From assembly GCA_964610155.1 (NCBI GenBank), contig CAZSUY010000005.1, positions 60,764 to 124,763 on the forward strand: 64,000 nucleotides of DNA, written 5' to 3'. The stretch's first letter is position 1; the number at the start of each line of letters is the position of its first letter. The notes below the pieces were generated by a model. It searched no databases. It had not been told where the DNA came from and saw nothing but the letters and a program-made list of their open reading frames with translations. Shown here piece after piece: positions 43,326 to 52,060 of the stretch. A program made the translations under genes and the position numbers. Origin of the DNA: JAFGBM01 sp964610155 (GTDB lineage Bacteria; Actinomycetota; Actinomycetes; Actinomycetales; Demequinaceae).

Positions 43326-44215
43326 AGCGTCTTCCGCCCTCCGGTTAGTTCCAGGAAGGCCCTCTCAAGCGAGACCTCTTCGGGGGCATAGGAGACGACG
43401 ACAGCTTTGGCCTCGGCTAGCGCCTTGGCGAGCCTCTCCTCCGCGTTCGCGAGGGAGGCAACCTCCAGAGTCAGCACACCGTCCGACCCCGCCTCGGCCG
43501 ACGATATCCAGGACACCTTTCTGAGGCGCTTGGCGACGGCGTCGGCGTCTCCTCGCAGGCGCACGACATACCGAGGAACGGCGGACCCGACGAGCAGGTT
43601 GCGGAGGGGGCCCTGAAACAGGAGCCGACCCTCATGGAGGATGCCGACGGTGTCGCACACCTCCTGGACATCCGCCAGGATGTGACTGGAAAAAAGGATG
43701 GTCGCGGTGCCGCGGAGGCGGGCGATGAGGTCGAGGACCTCGCGGCGCCCCTGGGGGTCGAGGGCCGAGGCGGGCTCGTCGAGAAGGATGAGGCTCGGGC
43801 TGCCGACAAGCGTGGCGGCGATGCCAAGCCTCTGAAGCATGCCCCGGGAGTATCCCCCGATCCGCCGGCCCTCCGCGTCGGCGAGCCCGGTTTCCCGGAG
43901 GACCTCGTCGATTCGACCGGGAGGACCCTCAGAGTCGACGAGCGATTGGGAGAGAATGACGACCTCTCGGCCGGTGAGCCAGGGGTCGAATCGGGGGGTG
44001 TCGGGGAGGACGGCGACCTCAACCGGCCGAGCATCGATTCGAACGTCGCCGGAGGTATGACGGCGCAGGCCAGCCAGGATGGCGAGCAGGGTGGTCTTCC
44101 CCGCCCCATTCGGGCCAGCGAGGCCATAGATCGATCCGGGTGAGACGGAAAGGTCGACGCCGTCGAGCGCGATCGTGTCGCCGTATCGCTTGGAAAGCCC
44201 CAGGGTGGAGATCAC
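43322..44215 (-). CDS. ABC transporter ATP-binding protein
   Basis: A 297-residue ATPase: Walker A GPNGAGKTT (about 34-42), signature GGYSRGMLQRLG, Walker B LILLDEPASALD and switch His in LFSSHILADV. The C-terminal extension of about 80 residues is common in ABC-2 exporter ATPases of the CcmA/NatA kind. ATG 44215 overlaps the stop of the small membrane protein upstream, making a three-gene unit. Confidence 0.9.
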   Translation of the reverse strand: MISTLGLSKRYGDTIALDGVDLSVSPGSIYGLAGPNGAGKTTLLAILAGLRRHTSGDVRIDARPVEVAVLPDTPRFDPWLTGREVVILSQSLVDSEGPPGRIDEVLRETGLADAEGRRIGGYSRGMLQRLGIAATLVGSPSLILLDEPASALDPQGRREVLDLIARLRGTATILFSSHILADVQEVCDTVGILHEGRLLFQGPLRNLLVGSAVPRYVVRLRGDADAVAKRLRKVSWISSAEAGSDGVLTLEVASLANAEERLAKALAEAKAVVVSYAPEEVSLERAFLELTGGRKTL

Positions 44216-44433
44216 GTCGAGTCCTGGAGACTATTCCCAACGTGGTCCTTTCCAATGAGGAGGTACACGATCCCCCCCATGGGCACGGAGGCGCAGCAGA
44301 TGATGGCCCATACCCATTTGGGGAGGTAGCGGACGTCGTGTCGGGCGAGGTCGACCATACAGAACGCGATGAACCCCAGCACGAGCAAAATGACAGGTGC
44401 CCACGCCGCCCAGTTGATGTCCCACTCACCCAT
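44212..44433 (-). CDS. Small PLDc_N-like membrane protein
   Basis: A 73-residue protein with two membrane helices (about 8-28 and 41-61). KWVWAIICCASVPMGGIVYLLIGK resembles the phospholipase D/nuclease N-terminal (PLDc_N) two-helix module found alone in many Actinobacteria, often beside ABC-2 transporters. ATG 44433 is chosen for GGAGG 5 nt upstream; TAAGAT (44466-44461) is a plausible -10. First gene of the ABC unit. Confidence 0.75.
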   Translation of the reverse strand: MGEWDINWAAWAPVILLVLGFIAFCMVDLARHDVRYLPKWVWAIICCASVPMGGIVYLLIGKDHVGNSLQDST

Positions 44434-44514
44434 CTCGGCCTCCAAGATTCCGGTGATCCGATCTTATGGCCACCGGCGATGATCTCGTCCGCGTCGATTA
44501 AGCGTTCGCGCCGC

Positions 44515-46539
44515 CTACTGGCTGGGAGGGTGAGGATGTGGGGAGAGGAGCTGCTGGACAGCCTCCGTCACTTGCCGACCTGAGTAGGGTTTGGCGAGGA
44601 GGACCGAGTCCGCATCGAGTTGTCCGTCGTGCATGAGGACGCCCTCCGTGTATCCAGAGGTGAACAGCACCGGCGTGCCGGGCCTTCGCTCCAGAACCTC
44701 CATCGCCAATTGCCTGCCCGTCATGCCGCCGGGCATGACCATGTCGGTGAAGAGCAGGTCGACGGGACCGATCGCTTCGAGCGCCCGAAGAGCCTCCGGC
44801 CCCGAGCCGACGGCCGTCACGTTGTACCCCCAAGCGGTCAACTGATCCGTTGCGAAGCGCCGAACGAGGTCATCGTCCTCCGCCAAGAGCACATGGCCGG
44901 TACCCCGAGTCAATGGCGTGAGATCCGACCAATCTTCCCCATTCTGGCCGACGTCGGTGTCCACAACGGGCAGGAATAGGCGGATCGTCGTGCCCTGCCC
45001 CAGTTCGGAGTACACCTCGACCGTACCGCCGGATTGCGTAGTGAAACCCTTCACCATTGACAGACCCAGTCCCGATCCCTGCCCGACGGGCTTGGTCGTG
45101 AAGAACGGGTCGAAGAGCCGACTGAGGTGCTCTGGGGCGATACCCGTGCCTTTGTCCCCGACCGAGACGGTAATGTATCGGCCGGGCTCGATGTCGTCGT
45201 GGGAGGCCGCAAACTCCTCGTCGAGTTCGGTAATCCCCGTTCTGAGTTCGAGGAGCCCTCCATCCGGCATGGCGTTGCGGGCGTTGATGGCGAGATTGAG
45301 GAGGCTGTTCTCCAATTGGCCGGGGTCCACTTGGATGGAGGGGAGTCCGAGTGCCAAGTCCGAGGCCAACTCGATGCTTTCTCCCAACGCTCGCTTGAGC
45401 AGGGGAATGAGGTTGCCCGCGTGTCGGCTGACGTCGACGATCTGAGGCACGAGTGGCTTACGGCTCGCGAAGGCGAGCAGGCGGTGTGTCAATTCGGAGC
45501 CATGAAGGGCCGCCTGATTGACAAGCTCGATCACCTCGCGGCTCCGCGGGCTCGGGTGAGGCTCCGTTGACAGGGTCTCCGTCGCCCCCATAACGACGGT
45601 CAGGAGATTATTGAAGTCGTGCGCGATCCCCCCGGTCAGTTGCCCGAGCGCCTCCAGCCGCTGGGCGGCGACGAGTTGCTCCGAGAGGTTTTTGACCTTC
45701 GTGATGTCATGGAGGTGGACCACGAGGCCGTCCGGTATTGTGCTGGCGCCGACATCGAAGAACGTGACGTCCGCTCCGGAGCAGTCGAAAATCCGCTCGG
45801 ATCGTCCGGTCTCGTGGACGCGGGTGAGCATGGAGCCGAGGTCTGAGCCTTGCACCTCGGGGATCGCGTCCCACAAGACGTTCCCCATGAGTGCCTCGCG
45901 CGTATAGCCAAGGAGATCCTCCGCACAACCATTGACGTAGGTGAAGCGGAAGTCGTTGTCGAGCGTGTAGACGCCGTCGGTGATGCTCTCCAGGATCGCC
46001 TCGCGGTCGGCCGCACGCTGGGCCGCTTGCGCCTCACGCAAGCGGTGCTCGTGGAGATCGACGGCGCTGCCCCACCAGCGCTCCACCTTGCCGTGGTCGT
46101 CGAGTTCCGGCTTGGCTCGGACCACATGCCATCGATACTCCCCGTCCGCCCGGAGAATTCGGTACTCGACTTCGTACGGGTCGCCGGTCGCGATAGAGGC
46201 CTCCCATGCTGCAACAACAGGGGGACGGTCGTCGGGATGGACAATGGAAAGCCATTGGTCGCCAAGGAGCGATTCGGGCGAGCATCCGGAGAAGCGCAGG
46301 AGGGCGTCGTTGATGTAGTTGATCGCGCCGTCTGGAGTCGCCATCCACATGATGAAGGGGAGGGATCCGGTCAATTCGGTCAAGCGTTGAATTGGGTCTA
46401 AAACGACTGCGTCAAGTACTTGAGTCGCGGCTGGCGACTTTGGTGGCGAAGATTTCCGCACTTTCGACGCAGGCGGCTTCTTTGGCGTCCGGGTTGTTTT
46501 TTGCGTCTTGCCCGGGCCATCCTGGGGTGGAGCTCCCAT
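44515..46539 (-). CDS. Hybrid histidine kinase (PAS-PAS-HisKA-HATPase-REC), copy 2
   Basis: A 674-residue paralogue of the kinase at 39529-41556 with identical domain order and length. The N-terminal tail is again Lys/Pro/Thr rich. The His is in IAHDFNNLLTVV (about 308), N-box NLAINARNAM, G1 DKGTGIA (Lys in place of the usual Thr/Ser), G2 GSGLGLSMV, and receiver Asp in LLFTDMVMPGG. It has no adjacent REC-EAL gene and no intact sigma factor, so its output partner is unclear. TAAACT lies 6 nt before the ATG, as in copy 1. Confidence 0.92.
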   Translation of the reverse strand: MGAPPQDGPGKTQKTTRTPKKPPASKVRKSSPPKSPAATQVLDAVVLDPIQRLTELTGSLPFIMWMATPDGAINYINDALLRFSGCSPESLLGDQWLSIVHPDDRPPVVAAWEASIATGDPYEVEYRILRADGEYRWHVVRAKPELDDHGKVERWWGSAVDLHEHRLREAQAAQRAADREAILESITDGVYTLDNDFRFTYVNGCAEDLLGYTREALMGNVLWDAIPEVQGSDLGSMLTRVHETGRSERIFDCSGADVTFFDVGASTIPDGLVVHLHDITKVKNLSEQLVAAQRLEALGQLTGGIAHDFNNLLTVVMGATETLSTEPHPSPRSREVIELVNQAALHGSELTHRLLAFASRKPLVPQIVDVSRHAGNLIPLLKRALGESIELASDLALGLPSIQVDPGQLENSLLNLAINARNAMPDGGLLELRTGITELDEEFAASHDDIEPGRYITVSVGDKGTGIAPEHLSRLFDPFFTTKPVGQGSGLGLSMVKGFTTQSGGTVEVYSELGQGTTIRLFLPVVDTDVGQNGEDWSDLTPLTRGTGHVLLAEDDDLVRRFATDQLTAWGYNVTAVGSGPEALRALEAIGPVDLLFTDMVMPGGMTGRQLAMEVLERRPGTPVLFTSGYTEGVLMHDGQLDADSVLLAKPYSGRQVTEAVQQLLSPHPHPPSQ

Positions 46540-46551
46540 GGTGCCAGTTTA
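46540..46551 (-). promoter_or_regulatory. Leaderless promoter of histidine kinase copy 2
   Basis: TAAACT on the minus strand (46551-46546) ends 6 nt before the ATG at 46539. The surrounding bases match the copy-1 promoter (CTARACTGG). Confidence 0.55.
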
Positions 46552-46618
46552 GGACGGAGGGGGAAACCGTGCAGGTTAGTGCTGTGACGAGTATCACACT
46601 TGGGAAGAGGGCCTGGTC

Positions 46619-46765
46619 TCAGGTGAACAAGGCGCGATTGACGTCCTCGACCTCAGCTGGGTCCTATTCTCGATTTCCGTGTACCACAGGATGACCTGCC
46701 ACCTTTCGGGCAGTAACCGGAAGGCGATGATCACGGTGGAATATGGGGACAATATGGTCGAACCC
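46619..46765 (-). pseudogene. Remnant of a second ECF sigma factor
   Basis: Read on the minus strand, about 46742-46660 encodes STVIIAFRLLPERWQVILWY then TEIENRT, matching the intact sigma factor at region 4 (SVVVVAYRSLPERWQSILWY, TEIEKRT). It then jumps, one base out of frame, to AEVEDVNRALFT and a stop at 46619-46621, matching the C-terminus AELEDVNRGLSA. About 240 bp of the equivalent gene are deleted, apparently between similar GCxGAGGTC sequences, and region 2 is gone because ligA begins at 46829. The distance from this stop to the kinase start (about 80 bp) equals that in the intact module. Confidence 0.8.
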
Positions 46766-46828
46766 TCTTCCACAAGGGCGGCGAGTGTGCTTCCCAGCCG
46801 GGTCGGTGGTTCGTGGTGAAATGGAGCT

Positions 46829-48928
46829 GTGACCGATCCTTCCGGCAGCGATCCTCGCGCCCGCCACGCCGACTTAGTTCAGCAGATCGAGGCGCACCGG
46901 GCGGCCTACTACGAACGTGACCAGTCCACGGTCTCCGACGCCGAATACGACGCCCTTGAGCGCGAGCTCAGGGAGATCGAGGCGATGCATCCCGAACTAG
47001 CCAATCCCGTCAGTCCCAGCCAGACCGTCGGTGGGATGGTCGCTACGGGCTTTGCTTCTGTCCGGCATCGCGAACGGATGATGAGCCTCGACAATGCCTT
47101 CGGCCTCAAGGAGGTTGAGGCCTGGCTCGATCGGATTGAGCGGGGAGGTCCACGGGAGTTGGTCTGCGAACCGAAGATCGACGGGCTGTCCATCTCTTTG
47201 ACCTATGAGGACGGCGCGATTACCCGTGGAGTCACCCGCGGCGATGGGACGACTGGTGAGGACGTGACGGCGAACGTCAAGACCATCGCCGGATTGCCCA
47301 ACCAGCTGAAGGGGGCGGCGGTGCCTGCCGTCGTCGAGATCCGGGGTGAGGTCTACCTTCCTGTCGAGGCGTTCGAGGAGCTGAATGCCGCGCTGCTGGA
47401 GGAGGGGAAGGCTCCCTACGCCAACCCCCGCAATACTGCAGCGGGTTCGCTCCGTCAGAAGGATTCCCGGGTGACCGCGACCCGACCGCTAGCAATCACC
47501 ACCTATGCGCTTGGCGCCCTCGATTGGGGTTCTGCCCCTCCCGATCCCCGAGCGGAGACCCAGATCGGCACATACGGCCTGCTCGCCGACTGGGGCCTGC
47601 CCGTGAGCGACCTCGCGGAGGTCCACACCGGCATCGCCGAGATCGATGGCTACCTTGGTCGCCTGGAGGCCCGCCGCCACTCGCTCGTCCACGAGATCGA
47701 CGGCGCCGTCCTCAAGGTCAACGATCGTGCCGCCCAGGGCGACCTTGGGGCCACGAGCCGCGCCCCTCGCTGGGCCCTTGCCTATAAGTTTCCTCCCGAG
47801 GAGGTCACCACCAGGCTTGAGGACATCCGTGTGAGTGTCGGACGAACCGGTCGGGTGACGCCCTACGGGGTAATGACTCCGGTGGTCGTCGCCGGTTCGA
47901 CCGTCACCTTCGCGACGCTTCACAATGCCGACGAGGTGCGACGAAAGGGGGTGCTCATCGGCGACACAGTTGTCCTCAGGAAGGCGGGGGATGTCATCCC
48001 CGAGATCGTCACGGCTGTGGTTGCCACCCGCACCGGCAAGGAGCGGGAGTGGGTTATGCCGACCGCCTGCCCCTCGTGCGGGACGCCGCTCGCACGGCAG
48101 AAAAAAGGAGACGTTGACCTCCGCTGCCCCAATGCCGAAAACTGTCGGGGGCAGGTCGTCGACCGCATCGCGTTCATCGGGTCGCGGAATGCCCTCGACA
48201 TCGAGGTGCTGGGGGAGAAGGCGGCAGCGGCGCTCGTCGACACCGGCGTGGTGGACAACGAGGGTGGCCTCTTCGAGCTAACCGAGGCCAGTCTCCGCCG
48301 AGTTCCCCTCTTCACCCTCGACCAGGATTCGAAGAAGGACGGAGTGGCCCGCAAGGCCGGGGACATCTCCACCAATGGGATCAGACTGCTGAAGAACCTC
48401 GAGGCCGCGAAGGGCCGCCCGCTCTGGCGCGTGCTCGTGGCGCTATCCATCCGCCACGTCGGACCGACGGCGGCCCGGGCGCTCGCCGCGGCCTTCGGCT
48501 CTCTCGACGCCATCCGCGAGGCCGACGAGGCGACACTTGCCGCCGTCGAGGGAGTGGGGCCGGTTATTGCTGGGAGCTTGCGTGAGTGGTTCGATGTTCC
48601 CTGGCACGCGCGAATCGTCGAGCGCTGGAGGGCGGCCGGGGCGCGGATGGCCGATGAGAAGGGGGTAGCGAAGGAGGCAGTTGGGGAGCGGACCCTTGCG
48701 GGGTTGACGATCGTGGTTACAGGCTCGCTCAAAGGCTTCACCCGCGAGGGGGCGACTGAGGCGATCGTCTCTCGGGGAGGCAAGGCGGCCTCGTCCGTGA
48801 GTAAGAAGACTGACTTCGTCGTGGTGGGAGAGAGCTCCGGGTCGAAGGCCAACCAGGCCGAAGCCCTCGGCGTCCCGATGCTCGACGAGGCCGGGTTCAT
48901 GCGAATCCTGGAGTTCGGCCCCGGGTAG
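46829..48928 (+). CDS. ligA: NAD-dependent DNA ligase
   Basis: A 699-residue ligase sealing nicks with NAD. The Ia domain is followed by the adenylation domain with nucleophile Lys116 in EPKIDG, the OB fold, a four-Cys zinc finger (CPSCG and CPNAENC, about 415-435), helix-hairpin-helix repeats and a C-terminal BRCT domain (LTIVVTGSLKGFTREG). Start GTG 46829 with GGAG 4 nt upstream. Usual length and all domains present. Confidence 0.96.
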   Translation: MTDPSGSDPRARHADLVQQIEAHRAAYYERDQSTVSDAEYDALERELREIEAMHPELANPVSPSQTVGGMVATGFASVRHRERMMSLDNAFGLKEVEAWLDRIERGGPRELVCEPKIDGLSISLTYEDGAITRGVTRGDGTTGEDVTANVKTIAGLPNQLKGAAVPAVVEIRGEVYLPVEAFEELNAALLEEGKAPYANPRNTAAGSLRQKDSRVTATRPLAITTYALGALDWGSAPPDPRAETQIGTYGLLADWGLPVSDLAEVHTGIAEIDGYLGRLEARRHSLVHEIDGAVLKVNDRAAQGDLGATSRAPRWALAYKFPPEEVTTRLEDIRVSVGRTGRVTPYGVMTPVVVAGSTVTFATLHNADEVRRKGVLIGDTVVLRKAGDVIPEIVTAVVATRTGKEREWVMPTACPSCGTPLARQKKGDVDLRCPNAENCRGQVVDRIAFIGSRNALDIEVLGEKAAAALVDTGVVDNEGGLFELTEASLRRVPLFTLDQDSKKDGVARKAGDISTNGIRLLKNLEAAKGRPLWRVLVALSIRHVGPTAARALAAAFGSLDAIREADEATLAAVEGVGPVIAGSLREWFDVPWHARIVERWRAAGARMADEKGVAKEAVGERTLAGLTIVVTGSLKGFTREGATEAIVSRGGKAASSVSKKTDFVVVGESSGSKANQAEALGVPMLDEAGFMRILEFGPG

Positions 48929-48948
48929 CGAGGCCAGTTTTCGTGGGC

Positions 48949-48962
48949 TAGCCTGGAACGAG
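48949..48962 (+). promoter_or_regulatory. Leaderless promoter of the BON-OmpA gene
   Basis: TAGCCT (48949-48954) ends 7 nt before GTG 48962. An internal ATG at 48992 has only a weak upstream GGGGAG, so the leaderless GTG is the better start. Confidence 0.45.
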
Positions 48963-49762
48963 TGGCATCGAGCCTCCGGGGAGCAGGAACCATGGCAGAG
49001 AAGCCGAAGATCAAGTGGTGGATTCCGGGCGTGGGGCTGCTCATCTCTGCGACCCTCGTCACGGCCGGATTCGGCTGGAGCATCGATCGGGCAACCTTCA
49101 GGTACGCGACCGACGCCCTCACCGACGGCGGCATCGAGGGCGTCTCCGTCGACAATTCCTACAGGGACGTTACCCTGACCGGACCTGAGGAGTCTGAAAC
49201 CGCGGCTGTGGCCGCTGTCGAGGACGCCCGGCTCGTCCAGGACGTCGACTACGTCGTATCAAGTGGTCCCGGACCGGAGCCCACGCCATCTCCATCGTCA
49301 TCGCCTGAGCCTTCCCCGACTCCGTCTCCCGGACCATCCCCAGAGCCGACCGATACCTGTCAGGCGGTTTCTCCCGAATGTATGGGGGGAGTGGGGTACC
49401 TGACCTATGTGTTCGATACCGCTGACGACTCCACCTTCGCCTTCGACAGTGCCAGCCTCGCGGCCTCGGACAAGGAGACCCTCGCCGACATCGCCCAAGC
49501 GATCACGGACAGCCTGAACTATGACCCAGAGGTGGTTGTCAGAGTCGCGGGCCACACCGATTCCAACGGCCCCGAGGCCTACAACCAAAGACTCAGCGAG
49601 ACCCGTGCGCAGGTGGTGAGGGACTACCTTGTGGGGCAGGGGGTCCCAGCCGGGGCCCTGAGCATCGTCGGCTACGGGGAGACCCGGCCGATCGCCACGA
49701 ACGGCACCGAAGCGGGACGCGCGGCGAACCGTCGCGTCGAACTTACGATTGCGGAGGACTGA
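48962..49762 (+). CDS. Membrane-anchored BON-OmpA protein (ArfA/OmpATb-like)
   Basis: A 266-residue envelope protein: short cytoplasmic N-terminus, one membrane helix (about 22-42), a BON-like domain (about 48-100; GIEGVSVDNSYRDVTLTGPE then AVAAVEDARLVQDVDYVV), a Pro/Ser/Glu linker, two Cys (TCQAVSPEC) and a C-terminal OmpA peptidoglycan-binding domain (VRVAGHTDSNG; YNQRLSETRAQVVRDYL; GYGETRPIATN; NRRVEL). The order membrane helix-BON-OmpA is that of M. tuberculosis OmpATb/ArfA. It probably anchors the membrane to peptidoglycan. The next gene starts 3 bp after its stop. Confidence 0.82.
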   Translation: MASSLRGAGTMAEKPKIKWWIPGVGLLISATLVTAGFGWSIDRATFRYATDALTDGGIEGVSVDNSYRDVTLTGPEESETAAVAAVEDARLVQDVDYVVSSGPGPEPTPSPSSSPEPSPTPSPGPSPEPTDTCQAVSPECMGGVGYLTYVFDTADDSTFAFDSASLAASDKETLADIAQAITDSLNYDPEVVVRVAGHTDSNGPEAYNQRLSETRAQVVRDYLVGQGVPAGALSIVGYGETRPIATNGTEAGRAANRRVELTIAED

Positions 49763-49765
49763 CCC

Positions 49766-50212
49766 ATGATGGATGTGATTCGCGACGCCTGGCCCTGGGT
49801 GCTTTTCGCCTTCCTGCTCGGCCTACTGTGCGGTTGGCTCGTGACCAGGCTGTACTACCGTGACCTCCGGTTCGAGAGGCGCACCGGTATCGAATCCACA
49901 TCCACGTTGCGCACCAATCGGCTCAACAAGGGATCGAGGATCATCGGAGGGGTGGAACTCCGGCTCAACGACCTCGGAGTGATCGAGGGTATCGGGCCCA
50001 AGATCGAGAAGCTCCTGAACCGGGGTGGCATTCGGACCTGGGATGAACTTGCCGCTGCCCAGGTGTCCAACCTGGAGGGAATTCTCAATGCGGCCGGACA
50101 CGACTACCAGATGCATGTTCCTGGCACCTGGCCCGAGCAGGCCCGGCTGCTAGCTGAGGGCCAGTGGCAGGAGTTCAAGGAGTTGACGGACAGGCTTAAG
50201 GGTGGCCGGTAG
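49766..50212 (+). CDS. Membrane-anchored helix-hairpin-helix protein
   Basis: A 148-residue protein with one N-terminal membrane helix (about 9-30), a charged linker, and a helix-hairpin-helix domain (about 68-125; LGVIEGIGPKIEKLLNRGGI, TWDELAAAQV). The domain resembles DUF4332-type HhH modules, which can bind DNA or proteins. It sits 3 bp after the BON-OmpA gene; the first two codons are both ATG. A link between envelope and nucleoid or division is conceivable but unproven. Confidence 0.72.
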   Translation: MMDVIRDAWPWVLFAFLLGLLCGWLVTRLYYRDLRFERRTGIESTSTLRTNRLNKGSRIIGGVELRLNDLGVIEGIGPKIEKLLNRGGIRTWDELAAAQVSNLEGILNAAGHDYQMHVPGTWPEQARLLAEGQWQEFKELTDRLKGGR

Positions 50213-50240
50213 GCGACGCCAGCCGGTCCCAACCTGCCGC

Positions 50241-50253
50241 TAGACTCGCGGCA
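50241..50253 (+). promoter_or_regulatory. Leaderless promoter of gatCAB
   Basis: TAGACT (50241-50246) ends 6 nt before the gatC ATG at 50253; no Shine-Dalgarno is present. Confidence 0.55.
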
Positions 50254-50549
50254 TGGCATCGCTAGATCGTTCCGAGGTGGCGCGCCTCGCCGCCCTTGCG
50301 CGAATCGACCTCGACGACTGCGACCTCGATCGTCTCGCGGGGCAACTGTCCGCGATCGTCGACGCCGTGGCCAAGGTCCAAGAGGTCGCGACCCCGGAGA
50401 TCCCCGCGACGTCCCACCCGATACTGATGAGCAACGTCTTTCGACCCGATGTGGTGCTCCCCTCGCTCACCCAGGGGGACGCCTTGGCGGGAGCCCCCGC
50501 CGCGGAGGACGGCCGCTTCCGGGTGCCGCAGATCCTGGGCGAGGACTGA
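50253..50549 (+). CDS. gatC: Asp-tRNA(Asn)/Glu-tRNA(Gln) amidotransferase subunit C
   Basis: A 98-residue stabilising subunit of GatCAB, which amidates misacylated Asp-tRNA(Asn) or Glu-tRNA(Gln). The family pattern EVARLAALARIDL and the C-terminal DGRFRVPQIL are present. The stop and the gatA ATG share one base (TGATG). Confidence 0.94.
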   Translation: MASLDRSEVARLAALARIDLDDCDLDRLAGQLSAIVDAVAKVQEVATPEIPATSHPILMSNVFRPDVVLPSLTQGDALAGAPAAEDGRFRVPQILGED

Positions 50550-52060
50550 TGAGAGACCTCAACCGACTGACCGCGCAGGCCCTCGTCGATGCGTTCGCCT
50601 CCGGAAAGACGACCTCTGTGAAGGCGACGGAGGCGGCGCTCGATCGCATCGGCCACGTGGACGGGGAGGTCCATGCCTTCCTCCATGTCGACGCCGAGGG
50701 TGCCCTCAAGACCGCGGAAGCCGTCGACCGGGACCGCGAGGCGGGCAAGCCCTTGCCCCCGCTTGCTGGGGTACCAATCGCTGTCAAGGACGTCCTTGTC
50801 ACGAAGGGCCTCCCTACGACGGCTGGATCGCGCATTCTCGAGGGGTGGATCCCGCCCTACGACGCGACCGTCGTCGAGCGGCTCAAGGCGGCGCGCCTTC
50901 CGATCATCGGCAAAACGAACATGGATGAGTTCGCCATGGGCTCATCGACGGAGCATTCCGGCTACGGCCCGACCCGCAACCCGTGGGATCTTGAAAGGAT
51001 CCCCGGTGGTTCGGGTGGGGGATCGGCCGCGGCTCTCGCGGCCTTCGAGGTACCGCTCGCGATCGGTTCGGATACGGGTGGGTCGATCCGTCAACCGGCC
51101 GCCGTCACAGGAACGGTGGGGGTCAAACCCACTTACGGCGCGGTGAGTCGATATGGAGTCATAGCTCTGGCATCGTCCCTCGACCAGGTGGGGCCATGCG
51201 CGAGAACCGTCCACGATACCGCCCTGCTCCACGAGGTCATCGCAGGCCATGATCCGCGCGATGCAACGAGCCTTCCAGGTTCCGCGCCGAAGATCGTGGC
51301 CGCAGCGACCCGAGGCCGGGAGGACGGGCTTGAGGGCACAAAGATAGGAGTCATCAAGGAACTGATGGGCAAGGGCTTCCAGCGTGGTGTTAGTCACCGA
51401 TTCGAGGAGGCGGTCCATCAGCTCAAATCGGTGGGGGCGACCGTCACCGAGGTGTCTTGCCCCAGTTTCGACTACGCCCTAGCCGCCTACTACCTCATCC
51501 TCCCGTCGGAGGCGTCGTCCAACCTCGCGAAGTATGACTCGGTGCGGTTCGGGCTCCGGGTCGATGATGGCGGGACCATCGAAAGGGTGATGGGCGCGAC
51601 GCGCGCGGCCGGGTTCGGTGACGAGGTCAAGCGGCGCATCATCCTCGGGACTTATGCTCTGTCGGCCGGATACTACGACGCGTATTACGGCAGTGCGCAG
51701 AAGGTTCGGACCCTCATTCAGAGGGACTTCGCCGAGGCCTTCGGCTCGGTGGATGTCCTAGTGTCTCCCACCTGCCCAACTACGGCGTTTCGACTCGGCG
51801 AACAGATCGACGATCCCCTCACCATGTACCTCAATGACATCGCGACGATCCCGGCGAACCTTGCTGGAATCCCCGGCATGTCGCTTCCCATCGGGCTCGC
51901 GCCGGAGGACGGCCTACCCGTAGGGCTCCAGATTCTGGCTCCGGCCAAGGCGGACGATCGCCTCTACCGGGTGGGGGCCGCGCTCGAGGGGGCACTCGTG
52001 GACTTGTGGTCTGGCACGCTGACGACGCAGGCTCCTCCCCTCGAGGGGGCGAAGGCATGA
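50549..52060 (+). CDS. gatA: Asp-tRNA(Asn)/Glu-tRNA(Gln) amidotransferase subunit A
   Basis: A 503-residue amidase-signature enzyme releasing ammonia from glutamine. The Ser-cisSer-Lys triad is visible: Lys80 in PIAVKDV, and the serines in GGSGGGSAAALAAF and SDTGGSIRQPA. It overlaps gatC by one base and gatB by four. Confidence 0.96.
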   Translation: MRDLNRLTAQALVDAFASGKTTSVKATEAALDRIGHVDGEVHAFLHVDAEGALKTAEAVDRDREAGKPLPPLAGVPIAVKDVLVTKGLPTTAGSRILEGWIPPYDATVVERLKAARLPIIGKTNMDEFAMGSSTEHSGYGPTRNPWDLERIPGGSGGGSAAALAAFEVPLAIGSDTGGSIRQPAAVTGTVGVKPTYGAVSRYGVIALASSLDQVGPCARTVHDTALLHEVIAGHDPRDATSLPGSAPKIVAAATRGREDGLEGTKIGVIKELMGKGFQRGVSHRFEEAVHQLKSVGATVTEVSCPSFDYALAAYYLILPSEASSNLAKYDSVRFGLRVDDGGTIERVMGATRAAGFGDEVKRRIILGTYALSAGYYDAYYGSAQKVRTLIQRDFAEAFGSVDVLVSPTCPTTAFRLGEQIDDPLTMYLNDIATIPANLAGIPGMSLPIGLAPEDGLPVGLQILAPAKADDRLYRVGAALEGALVDLWSGTLTTQAPPLEGAKA

